From positions 682,001 to 746,000 of the forward strand of contig NZ_CP073105.1 of assembly GCF_018138085.1 (NCBI RefSeq): DNA of 64,000 nt, written 5' to 3'. This DNA is from Stutzerimonas stutzeri. Its GTDB lineage: Bacteria > Pseudomonadota > Gammaproteobacteria > Pseudomonadales > Pseudomonadaceae. Position 1 is the stretch's first letter. The number at the start of each line of letters is the position of its first letter. The notes under the pieces were generated by a model, which saw only the letters and a list, made by a program, of their open reading frames with translations, was not told where the DNA came from and did no database searches. Shown here piece after piece: positions 37,641 to 45,695 of this stretch. A program made the position numbers and the translations under genes.

Positions 37641-39634
37641 CAGTGCACCTCCAGGGCTTCAGGCTTGGCCGTCGCGGGCTTTTTCGCCGGGGCGGGTGTC
37701 TCCAGCAATACGTCCGCTACCAGCTCGGCGATGTCCTTGATCTGCGGCCGCGGTTCGACCACGCCTTCGAGCATCGCCGTGCACTGTGGGCAACCCACGG
37801 CCACCAGCTCGGCGCCGGTCTCCTTGATGTCGGCCATGCGCATGTCGGGAATCCGCTGCTTGCCGGGGATATCGGTGATCGGCGCACCGCCACCACCGCC
37901 GCAGCAGCGTGAACGGAAGCCGGAACGCTCCATTTCCTTGACCTCGATGCCGATGGCCTTGAGCACGCTGCGCGGGGCTTCGTACTCGCCGTTGTAGCGG
38001 CCCAGGTAGCAGGGATCGTGATAGGTCACGCTGCCGCCATGCTGTTGAGATAAGGGGTGCTGACCGAGGTTGAGTTTCTGCGAGGCGATCAGCTCTTCCA
38101 TGTAGGTACTGTGGTGCAGCACCAGGTACTCGCCGCCCAGTGCCCCGTACTCGTTCTTCAGCACGTGGAAGCTGTGCGGGTCGCAGCTGACGATCTTGTT
38201 GAAGCGGTACTTGGCCAGGGTTTCGATGTTGCGTTTGGCCAGCGTCTGGAAGGTCGCCTCGTCACCCAGGCGGCGTGCCACGTCACCGCTGTCACGCTCC
38301 TCCAGGCCGAGCACGGCGAAGTCGACGTCGGCGGCTTTGAGTACCTTGACGAAGGCGCGCAGGGTGCGCTGGTTGCGCATGTCGAAGGCACCATCGCCCA
38401 CCCAGAACAGCACATCGGCCTGTTTCTTCTCGCTCATCAGCGGCAGGTTCAGGTCGGCGGCCCAGTTGAGGCGACCACCGGGAGCGAAACCGCCCGGGTT
38501 GTCGGTGGCGATCAGGTTGTCCAGCACCTCGGCGCCCTTGTTCGGCGTGGCGCCCTTTTCCAGGGTGAGGTGGCGGCGCATGTCGACGATGGCATCGACG
38601 TGCTCGATCATCATCGGGCACTCCTCGACGCAAGCGCGGCAGGTGGTGCAGGACCACAGCGTTTCCGCCTCGACCAGGCCCTTGCCCTCGGCGAAGACGA
38701 TGGGCTGGTGCGGGTTGCCGCCGTGCTCACCGACCGGAATGCCTGGGTAGGGGCTGCCGAAATAGCCTTTGTCACTGCCACCAGCGAGGCCGACGACCAT
38801 GTCCTGGATCAGCTTCTTCGGGTTCAGCGGCTGGCCGGCGGCAAAGGCCGGGCAGGCCGCCTCGCAGCGACCGCACTGCACGCAGGCATCGAAGCCGAGC
38901 AGCTGGTTCCAAGTGAAGTCCTTGGGTTTTTCCACGCCCAGCGGTGCGTTCGGATCGGTCAGATCCAGTGCCTTGAGGCCGCTGGAGCGGGCCGCGCTGG
39001 CATTGTGCGGGGTGCGGAAACGCTCAGGGCGACGGTGCCAGGCCAGGTGCAGGGCACCGGCGAAGGCATGCTTCATCGGCCCGCCCCAGGTCATGCCGAA
39101 GAACATCTCCGACACGCCCCAGGCCACGCCCAGCGCCAGCACGGCGGCGAGGATCCAGCCGCCAAAATCGGCCGGCAGGATGCCGGCGACCGGCAGGGTG
39201 GCGATGAAGAAGCTGAACGAGAACATCAGCAGGCTTTTCGGCAGGCGCATCCAGGGGCCTTTCGACAGCCGTGCCGGCGGGTTGCGACGGCGCTTGGCGA
39301 CGAACAGCGCACCCACGAACATCAGCACACAGGCAGCCAGCAGGGCGAAGCCGAGAATCCGGTTCTGCAGGCCGAAGCCATGCACGACGATCGCCAGCAA
39401 AGCCGCCAGGACGAAGCCGCCCGCCGTGGCGACGTGGGTCTTGGACATGTACTTGTCGCGCTCGACCACGTGGTGCAGATCGACCAGGTAGCGTCGTGGC
39501 ATGGCCATCAGGCCACCGAGCCAGTTGACCTTCGAAGGGCGACCGCGGCGCCACATGGCGAAGCGCCTGCCTGCGCCGAGTACGGCAAGCCCGAGGGCGG
39601 CGAACAGCAGGATGGGAAGGATAACGTCAAGCAT
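37640..39634 (-). CDS. dgcB: Dimethylglycine catabolism protein DgcB (membrane iron-sulfur protein)
   Basis: The 664-residue protein starts with about five membrane helices (near residues 3-20, 70-88, 95-113, 133-150 and 158-178), followed by two ferredoxin-type clusters. These are C251-C254-C257-C261 (CVQCGRCEAACP) and C329-C332-C335-C339 (CTTCRACVEECP). Two CCG-type cysteine regions follow (HDPCYLGRYNGEY with RCCGGGGGAP, and GCPQC). This heterodisulfide-reductase-D-like layout suits transfer of electrons from a flavoprotein to the quinone pool. DgcB is needed with DgcA for dimethylglycine breakdown. The ETF genes follow directly, so ETF probably forms part of the same chain. Confidence 0.94.
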   Translation of the reverse strand: MLDVILPILLFAALGLAVLGAGRRFAMWRRGRPSKVNWLGGLMAMPRRYLVDLHHVVERDKYMSKTHVATAGGFVLAALLAIVVHGFGLQNRILGFALLAACVLMFVGALFVAKRRRNPPARLSKGPWMRLPKSLLMFSFSFFIATLPVAGILPADFGGWILAAVLALGVAWGVSEMFFGMTWGGPMKHAFAGALHLAWHRRPERFRTPHNASAARSSGLKALDLTDPNAPLGVEKPKDFTWNQLLGFDACVQCGRCEAACPAFAAGQPLNPKKLIQDMVVGLAGGSDKGYFGSPYPGIPVGEHGGNPHQPIVFAEGKGLVEAETLWSCTTCRACVEECPMMIEHVDAIVDMRRHLTLEKGATPNKGAEVLDNLIATDNPGGFAPGGRLNWAADLNLPLMSEKKQADVLFWVGDGAFDMRNQRTLRAFVKVLKAADVDFAVLGLEERDSGDVARRLGDEATFQTLAKRNIETLAKYRFNKIVSCDPHSFHVLKNEYGALGGEYLVLHHSTYMEELIASQKLNLGQHPLSQQHGGSVTYHDPCYLGRYNGEYEAPRSVLKAIGIEVKEMERSGFRSRCCGGGGGAPITDIPGKQRIPDMRMADIKETGAELVAVGCPQCTAMLEGVVEPRPQIKDIAELVADVLLETPAPAKKPATAKPEALEVH

Positions 39635-39653
39635 CGCAGCTTACCGGATTGGG

Positions 39654-39739
39654 GCTGCAGGCCTCAGGCTGCAGGCTGCAGGAAAAAGCAAGGGCGCAAC
39701 CCTGGCTTCTAGCCTGTCGCCTGACGCCTGCGGCCTGTC
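39654..39739. repeat. Two-armed heptameric element between dgcA and dgcB
   Basis: The left arm is four exact heptads, GCTGCAG GCCTCAG GCTGCAG GCTGCAG (39654-39681). A 30-base spacer beginning GAAAAAGCAAGGG follows. The right arm is four heptads, GCCTGTC GCCTGAC GCCTGCG GCCTGTC (39712-39739). Unit size, inverted orientation and an A-rich spacer match the arrays at 11.1 and 23.2 kb. It almost fills the 111-base gap between the dgcA stop and the dgcB start. Confidence 0.8.
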
Positions 39740-39745
39740 GCGGGG

Positions 39746-41806
39746 TCAGAAGTCTTTGCACAGCCGCAGCGCGTCGTAGATCGCCGCGTGGGTATTGCGC
39801 TGAGCCACGCAGTCGCCGATTCGGAACAGCAGATAGCCGTCGCCGCTCTGCGAAAGACAAGGCTGCGGTTGGATAGCGAACAGCGCCTCGACGTCGATCT
39901 GGCCCTTGTTGCGCGAACCTTCCTTGAGCGCGTAGTACAGGGTCTCGTCAGGACGCACGCCGTTCTCCACCACCACCTGGTCGACCACCCGCTCTTCCTT
40001 CGCGCCGGTGTATTCGTTCTCCAGGACCGCCACCACCTTGTCTCCCTCGCGATAGACCTTTTCCAGCATCAGGTCGCCGGTCATGATCACTTCCTTCGGG
40101 TACAGGCTGCGGTAGTAGGTGGGGAAGCTGGTGCCGCCAATGGCCACGCCAGGCTTGATGTCATCGGTGACGATCTCCACCTTGGCGCCTTTCTCGGCGA
40201 TGAAGTCGGCCACCGACATGCCGGTGAATTCACAGATGGTGTCGTAGACCAGCACGTTGTTGCCGGGCGCCACCTTGCCATCGAGGATGTCCCAGCTGCT
40301 GACCACCAGGCCTTCTTCCGCGCCCCAGTGCTCGTTCTGCTCGATGAACGGGTGGCCGCCGTTGGCCAGCACCACGATGTCCGGACGCAGGTCGAGGATG
40401 GTTTCGGGGTCGGCGCCGGTGCCCAGGCGAAGGTCGACGCCGAGGCGGGCGAGCTCCAGCTGGAACCAGCGGGTGATGCCCGCCATCTGGTCACGTTGCG
40501 GTGCCTTGGCGGCGAGGTTGATCTGCCCGCCGAGGCTGTCCTTCTTCTCGAACAGGGTCACGTCATGGCCGCGCTCGGCTGCGACGCGCGCCGCCTCCAT
40601 GCCGGCCGGTCCACCGCCGACGACTACCACCTTGCGCTTGGGCCCGGTGGACTTCTCGATGATGTGCGGCAGGCCCATGTACTCGCGGCTGGTGGCCGCG
40701 TTCTGGATGCAGAGCACGTCCAGGCCCTGATACTGGCGGTCGATGCAGTAGTTGGCGCCGACGCACTGTTTGATCTGGTCCACCTGGCCCATCTTGATCT
40801 TGGCGATCAGGTGCGGGTCGGCGATGTGGGCGCGGGTCATGCCGACCATGTCCACATAGCCGCCCTCGAGGATGCGCTGGGCCTGGTTCGGGTCCTTGAT
40901 GTTCTGCGCATGCAGAACCGGGACATTGACCACTTCCTTGATGCCAGCAGCCAGGTGCAGGAACGGCTCCGGCGGATAGCTCATGTTCGGAATGACGTTG
41001 GCCAGGGTGTTGTGAGTATCGCAACCCGAGCCGATCACGCCGAAGAAGTCGACCATGCCGGTGGCGTCGTAGTACTTGGCGATCTCCTTCATGTCCTCGT
41101 GGGTGAGGCCGTCCGGGTGGAACTCGTCGCCGGTGATGCGCATGCCGACGCAGAAGTCGTCACCGACCTCGGCGCGTACGGCCTTGAGCACTTCCAGGCC
41201 GAATTTCATGCGCCCCTCGAAGGTGCCGCCCCATTCGTCGGTACGCTTGTTCACACGCGGCGACCAGAACTGGTCGATCAGGTGCTGGTGCACGGCGGAC
41301 AGCTCGACGCCGTCCAGGCCGCCTTCCTTGGCGCGGCGTGCGGCCTGGGCGTAGTTGCCGATGATGCGCCAGATCTCTTCCGGCTCGATGGTCTTGCAAG
41401 TGGCGCGGTGTACGGGTTCGCGGATGCCCGATGGCGACATCAGGGTCGGCCAGTTGAAGCCGTCCCAGCGCGAGCGACGGCCCATGTGGGTAATCTGGAT
41501 CATGATCTTGGCGCCATGCTTGTGCATGGCGTCAGCCAGGTTCTGGAAGTGCGGGATGATCCGGTCGGTGGCCAGGTTCACCGACGACCACCATTCCTGC
41601 GGGCTGTCGATGGCTACCACCGAGGAGCCGCCGCAGATCGCCAGGCCGATGCCGCCCTTGGCTTTCTCTTCGTAATACTTGACGTAACGCTCGGTGGTCA
41701 TACCGCCGTCGGTGGCGTAGACCTCAGCGTGGGCGGTGCTGATCACGCGGTTGCGGATGGTCAGTTTGCCGATCTGGATCGGCTGGAACATTGCTTCGAA
41801 AGCCAT
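39746..41806 (-). CDS. dgcA: Dimethylglycine demethylase DgcA (old-yellow-enzyme/dienoyl-CoA-reductase fold)
   Basis: DgcA demethylates dimethylglycine to sarcosine. The 686-residue protein has an FMN TIM-barrel (IQIGKLTIRNRVISTAHAEVYA; residues 1-340), an iron-sulfur loop, and a dinucleotide-binding domain (KVVVVGGGPAGMEAARVAAERGH). The cluster motif is unusual: C348 and C366 align with the first and last ligands, and C354 with the third. The position of the second is alanine (A351 in QCVGANYC), where relatives such as trimethylamine dehydrogenase have cysteine. GAGGG precedes the start. It lies upstream of dgcB in one transcription unit. Confidence 0.94.
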   Translation of the reverse strand: MAFEAMFQPIQIGKLTIRNRVISTAHAEVYATDGGMTTERYVKYYEEKAKGGIGLAICGGSSVVAIDSPQEWWSSVNLATDRIIPHFQNLADAMHKHGAKIMIQITHMGRRSRWDGFNWPTLMSPSGIREPVHRATCKTIEPEEIWRIIGNYAQAARRAKEGGLDGVELSAVHQHLIDQFWSPRVNKRTDEWGGTFEGRMKFGLEVLKAVRAEVGDDFCVGMRITGDEFHPDGLTHEDMKEIAKYYDATGMVDFFGVIGSGCDTHNTLANVIPNMSYPPEPFLHLAAGIKEVVNVPVLHAQNIKDPNQAQRILEGGYVDMVGMTRAHIADPHLIAKIKMGQVDQIKQCVGANYCIDRQYQGLDVLCIQNAATSREYMGLPHIIEKSTGPKRKVVVVGGGPAGMEAARVAAERGHDVTLFEKKDSLGGQINLAAKAPQRDQMAGITRWFQLELARLGVDLRLGTGADPETILDLRPDIVVLANGGHPFIEQNEHWGAEEGLVVSSWDILDGKVAPGNNVLVYDTICEFTGMSVADFIAEKGAKVEIVTDDIKPGVAIGGTSFPTYYRSLYPKEVIMTGDLMLEKVYREGDKVVAVLENEYTGAKEERVVDQVVVENGVRPDETLYYALKEGSRNKGQIDVEALFAIQPQPCLSQSGDGYLLFRIGDCVAQRNTHAAIYDALRLCKDF

Positions 41807-41898
41807 TGCGGCACCCTCACGGAAAAGCAGCCTAGCGTTTTCTTTGTGGAGGGCTGGGCGGCCATGTCGCCGCTAAGCCCGTCTCACATACCTTTTTT

Positions 41899-42429
41899 TT
41901 AGAGTGGTTTGACGCGGAACAGACCGTGGTCGTGGCCTTCTTGCGAGGCGCCATACACCTGTTCGGCGACGGTGCGGATCTCGCTGCCCTGCGCTTGGAG
42001 AATCTGATCCATGGCACCGGCGAACCAGCCGGTGAACATGTAATCGACCGGGCGCCCGCATTTGCCATAGACGTACACGAAGGCCGAGTGGTCCAGGCGT
42101 ACCTCACAGGTGCCGGCGTCCAGGTCGATCGACTGGATCTTGAACAGGCCCCAGCCGCGCTGCGACAGGCGCTTCATGTAATGCTCGAAGACTTCCACGC
42201 CAACCAGACCGTGGCATTCGGCTTCCTTCTCGCACCAATGCCAGGCCGATTTGTAGCCGGCCTTGTAGAGGATCTCGGCGTACTTCTCGGCGCCGAGCAC
42301 TTCCTCGATGCCGATGTGGTTGTTGACGAAGAAATGCCGCGGCACATACAGCATCGGCAGGGCGTCGGTGGTCCAGACGCCGGTTTCGTCGTCGACCTGG
42401 ATGGGCATTTCGGGGGCGTGGGTGGACAT
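41899..42429 (-). CDS. Small protein of the dimethylglycine cluster, possibly V4R-like
   Basis: The 176-residue soluble protein has no signal peptide or membrane segment. Its N-terminus (QVDDETGVWTTDALPMLYVPRHFFVNNH) and end (IRTVAEQVYGASQEGHDHGLFRV) faintly recall V4R small-molecule-binding domains, although the usual cysteines near the end are replaced. Such a protein sits between dgcA and the M19 dipeptidase in related Pseudomonas clusters (recalled synteny). It may be a ligand-binding or assembly partner of DgcA. The function is unknown, and the fold suggestion is tentative. Confidence 0.8.
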   Translation of the reverse strand: MSTHAPEMPIQVDDETGVWTTDALPMLYVPRHFFVNNHIGIEEVLGAEKYAEILYKAGYKSAWHWCEKEAECHGLVGVEVFEHYMKRLSQRGWGLFKIQSIDLDAGTCEVRLDHSAFVYVYGKCGRPVDYMFTGWFAGAMDQILQAQGSEIRTVAEQVYGASQEGHDHGLFRVKPL

Positions 42430-42522
42430 GTGTTCAAACTCCAGAATTCGTTGTCTTGCGTGTTGGAATAGTGCGGATGAGTGCCTGTGGAGCCGTAGCG
42501 CAGTCGGCTCCGGAGGTATTCA

Positions 42523-43500
42523 TCACTCGCCCCAGACGTCCTTGAGTACCCGCACCCAGTTCTCGCCCATGACCTTGCGCACGGTGCGCTCGGGCATGCC
42601 GCGCTTGAGCAGGGTCTCGGTGAGGTTGGGGAACTCGCCCACGGTGCGGATGCCCAGCGGGTTGACGATCTTGCCGAAGTTGGTCAGGCGGCGGGCGTAG
42701 CCCTTGTCATGAGTCAGGTACTCGAAGAAGTCCTGGCCATGGCCCTGGGTGAAGTCGGTGCCGATGCCGATGGCGTCTTCGCCGACCAGGTTCATCACGT
42801 ACTCGATGGCCTCGGCGTAGTCGTCGATGGTCGAGTCGATGCCCTTGGCCAGGAAGGGCGCGAACATGGTCACGCCGACGAAGCCGCCGTGGTCGGCGAT
42901 GAACTTCAGTTCTTCGTCGGACTTGTTGCGCGGATGCTCTTTCAGGCCGGACGGCAGGCAGTGCGAGTAGCAGACCGGCTTCTTCGATTCGAGGATGACT
43001 TCCTCGGAGGTTTTCGAGCCGACGTGGGACAGGTCGCACATGACGCCGACGCGGTTCATCTCGGCGACGATCTCGCGACCGAAGCCGGACAGGCCGCCGT
43101 CGCGCTCGTAGCAGCCGGTGCCGACCAGGTTCTGGGTGTTGTAGCACATCTGCACGATGCCCACGCCGAGCTGCTTGAAGACCTCGACGTAGCCGATCTG
43201 GTCCTCGAAGGCATGGGCGTTCTGGAAGCCGAACAGGATGCCCGTCTTGCCCAGTTCCTTGGCCTTGCGGATGTCGGCGGTGGTACGCACCGGCATCACC
43301 AGGTCGCTGTTTTCGCGGATCAGCTTCTGGCTGGCGGCGATGTTATTGACGGTGGCCTGGAACCCTTCCCATACCGAGACGGTGCAGTTGGCGGCCGTCA
43401 AACCACCCTTGCGCATGTCCTCGAACAGTTCGCGGTTCCATTTGGCGATGATCAGACCGTCAATGACGATGCTGTCAGCGTGCAGTTCGGTTGGGTTCAT
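42523..43500 (-). CDS. Membrane dipeptidase (peptidase family M19)
   Basis: The 325-residue protein belongs to the renal dipeptidase family, zinc enzymes that cleave dipeptides. It starts MNPTELHADSIVIDGL, where D-G-L stands in place of the D-x-H of standard members (AKWNRELFED follows). CDLSHVGSKTSEEVILESKKPVCYSH and GIGTDFTQGHG carry the other metal-site residues. Replacement of the first histidine-containing motif suggests an altered metal site. The gene is upstream of the dgcA group on one strand, with GGGGAG before the ATG at 43498-43500. Its role in betaine catabolism is unknown. Confidence 0.87.
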   Translation of the reverse strand: MNPTELHADSIVIDGLIIAKWNRELFEDMRKGGLTAANCTVSVWEGFQATVNNIAASQKLIRENSDLVMPVRTTADIRKAKELGKTGILFGFQNAHAFEDQIGYVEVFKQLGVGIVQMCYNTQNLVGTGCYERDGGLSGFGREIVAEMNRVGVMCDLSHVGSKTSEEVILESKKPVCYSHCLPSGLKEHPRNKSDEELKFIADHGGFVGVTMFAPFLAKGIDSTIDDYAEAIEYVMNLVGEDAIGIGTDFTQGHGQDFFEYLTHDKGYARRLTNFGKIVNPLGIRTVGEFPNLTETLLKRGMPERTVRKVMGENWVRVLKDVWGE

Positions 43501-43768
43501 CAGGTAACTCCCCAGTGCGGCGCATCGAAACGTTTTATCGACGCTTTGCGGCAGCTTATCCCCGGGGGGGATGTCGTCCCGATGCAAAAACGACTGGGGT
43601 ATTGCTCAAAACGTCAAGACGGGATAACCAGGCGCTTCGGGCGGCCATAGTCGGTAGCACCGGCTGCGACCCCGTTACCCGGCGAGCGGTCATGCCGCTT
43701 GCGGCCGGCCATTTCCGGCCCGCGACGGCGCCCCCGAGAACCGGACACGACGAAGGACGACCATCAGA

Positions 43769-44233
43769 ATGCTCACCACATATCGCACCCCGATCCTGCC
43801 CGAGTGGGTCGACTACAACGACCACCTGCGAGACGCCTTTTACCTGCTGATCTTCAGCTACGCGACGGATGCGCTGATGACCCGGATCGGCCTCGACCAG
43901 GCCGGTCGCGAGCGCAGCGGACACACGCTGTACACCCTCGAGTGCCATCTGAATTACCTGGCCGAGGTCAAGCTCGGTGCCGAGGTGGAGGTGCGCACGC
44001 AGCTGCTGGCCCACGATCGCAAGCGGCTGCAGGTCTACCACGGGCTTTATCAGACAGGGGAGGAGCGTCTGCTGGCAGCCAACGAGCAAATGCTGATCAA
44101 CATCGATCGCCAGGCAGGCCGCTCGGCGCCGTTCGATCCGGCCGTGCTCGTCGCGGTACGGGACTTGTACGAGGCGCAGCAGGACTTGCCCAGGCCGATC
44201 CACGTCGGACGGGCCATCGGTCTGCCAGGCTGA
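43769..44233 (+). CDS. Hot-dog thioesterase (CdhB-like, possibly betainyl-CoA thioesterase)
   Basis: The 154-residue protein has the 4-hydroxybenzoyl-CoA thioesterase fold signature EWVDYNDHLRDAFYLLIFSYATDALM with its catalytic aspartate, and HTLYTLECHLNYLAEVKLGAEVEV. It resembles the thioesterase of carnitine catabolism, which frees glycine betaine from betainyl-CoA. No carnitine dehydrogenase or beta-keto acid cleavage enzyme is in the window. It is divergent from the dipeptidase gene, with 268 bases between the starts. The substrate is inferred from similarity and place. Confidence 0.8.
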   Translation: MLTTYRTPILPEWVDYNDHLRDAFYLLIFSYATDALMTRIGLDQAGRERSGHTLYTLECHLNYLAEVKLGAEVEVRTQLLAHDRKRLQVYHGLYQTGEERLLAANEQMLINIDRQAGRSAPFDPAVLVAVRDLYEAQQDLPRPIHVGRAIGLPG

Positions 44234-44313
44234 CTGGCGTTCGCATCGCGCGTGCAGGTCACGCAGGGGCAGCTGTGCCTCGGCCGCAATGAAACGCCGG
44301 TAACCTGGTCCGC

Positions 44314-44343
44314 AAAAAAAAAAGGGGAGCCAGAAGGCTCCCC
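44314..44343 (-). terminator. Rho-independent terminator of the glyA-sox-purU-fdhA operon
   Basis: GGGGAGCC (44324-44331) and GGCTCCCC (44336-44343) form a perfect 8-bp stem with a 4-base loop. On the minus strand it is followed by ten T residues (A run at 44314-44323). It lies 65 bases beyond the fdhA stop. Confidence 0.92.
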
Positions 44344-44408
44344 AAAGTGCTTGATATCAGAGTCCTGCAGGCGCCAATCCGCAGGACGAATCAACTACTG
44401 GCGACGGA

Positions 44409-45608
44409 TCAGGCGGCGCTGAACATCTTGTGCGGGTCGATAACGAATTTCTTCGGCACGCCGGCATCGAACTCGCCATAGCCCTGGGGCGCCTGGTCCA
44501 GGCTGATCACCTGCACACCGACCACTTCGGCGATGTTGATGCGGTCCCACATGATTGCCTGCATCAGGGCGCGGTTGTACTTCATCACCGGCGTCTGACC
44601 GGTATGGAAGCTGTGCGACTTGGCCCAGCCGAGGCCGAAGCGAATGCTCAGGCTGCCCATCTTGGCTGCTGCGTCCACTGCGCCCGGATCTTCTGTGACG
44701 TACAGGCCGGGAATACCGATCTTGCCCGCGACCCGAACCACGCCCATCAGCGAATTGAGCACGGTGGCAGGGGCCTCGTGCTTGGCGCCTTCATGGCCAT
44801 GGCCACGGGCCTCGAAGCCCACGCAGTCAACCGCGCAATCGACTTCAGGCTCGCCCAGCAGGGCGGCGATCTGCTCGTGCAGCGGGGTATCCAGCGAAAG
44901 GTCGGCGATCTCGAAACCCTGGGCCTTGGCATGGGCCAGACGGGCGGGGTTGAGGTCACCGACGATGACCACCGCGGCGCCCAACAGGCGCGCCGAGGCG
45001 GCAGCTGCCAGACCGACCGGGCCGGCGCCAGCGATGTACACCGAGCTGCCCGGGCCGACACCGGCGGTGACCGCGCCGTGGTAGCCGGTGGGCAGGATGT
45101 CCGACAGGCAGGTCAGGTCGCGGATCTTCTCCATCGCCTTGTCACGGTTGGGCAGCTTGAGCAGGTTGAAGTCGGCGTAGGGCACCAGCACGTATTCGGC
45201 CTGGCCGCCGGTCCAGTCGCCCATGTCGACGTAACCGTAAGCGCCGCCGGCACGCGCCGGGTTGACGGTCAGGCAGACGCCGGTGTGCTGTTCCTTACAG
45301 GAGCGGCAACGGCCGCAGGCGACGTTGAACGGTACCGAAACCAGATCGCCGATCTGCAGGTTCTCGACATCGCTGCCTTTCTCGATGACTTCCCCGGTGA
45401 TTTCGTGGCCGAGCACCAGGCCGACCTGGGCGGTGGTGCGGCCGCGCACCATGTGTTGGTCCGAGCCGCAGATGTTGGTGGAAACGACGCGCAGGATCAC
45501 TCCGTGCTCGATCTTGCGTCCGCGTGGGTCCTGCATCTTCGGATAGTCGATTTTCTGGACTTCGACCTTGCCTGCGCCGAGGTAAACGACGCCACGATTG
45601 TCAGCCAT
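44409..45608 (-). CDS. fdhA: Glutathione-independent formaldehyde dehydrogenase
   Basis: FdhA oxidises formaldehyde to formate with NAD+ and needs no glutathione. The 399-residue zinc enzyme has the length I recall for the P. putida protein. Catalytic zinc ligands are C47 and H68 (NICGSDQH, LGHE), and structural zinc ligands are C98, C101, C104 and C112 (CGRCRSCKEQHTGVC). It removes formaldehyde released by sarcosine and dimethylglycine demethylation. It is the last gene of the sox unit and has a clean AAGGAG ribosome site and a strong terminator. Confidence 0.96.
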   Translation of the reverse strand: MADNRGVVYLGAGKVEVQKIDYPKMQDPRGRKIEHGVILRVVSTNICGSDQHMVRGRTTAQVGLVLGHEITGEVIEKGSDVENLQIGDLVSVPFNVACGRCRSCKEQHTGVCLTVNPARAGGAYGYVDMGDWTGGQAEYVLVPYADFNLLKLPNRDKAMEKIRDLTCLSDILPTGYHGAVTAGVGPGSSVYIAGAGPVGLAAAASARLLGAAVVIVGDLNPARLAHAKAQGFEIADLSLDTPLHEQIAALLGEPEVDCAVDCVGFEARGHGHEGAKHEAPATVLNSLMGVVRVAGKIGIPGLYVTEDPGAVDAAAKMGSLSIRFGLGWAKSHSFHTGQTPVMKYNRALMQAIMWDRINIAEVVGVQVISLDQAPQGYGEFDAGVPKKFVIDPHKMFSAA

Positions 45609-45695
45609 CTGCCTTTCTCCTTTGTTTTTGTGAATACAAGGCGCGACGGGAGGTCGCGCGGTCTTGTAGTGGAGCGGTGAATCTGTGGCCGGGAC

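Noticed and set aside
36588..37997. Plus-strand open frame of 469 codons across the ETF alpha-like gene and the end of dgcB
   Set aside because: It crosses the boundary of two real genes on the other strand and shows no domain pattern.
39788..41902. Plus-strand open frame of 704 codons over dgcA
   Set aside because: It mirrors dgcA, is rich in alanine, valine, histidine and aspartate as antisense frames are, and lacks any motif.
44314..44323. Ten-base A homopolymer as a phase-variable tract
   Set aside because: It is the T-run of a clear intrinsic terminator and lies outside any gene.
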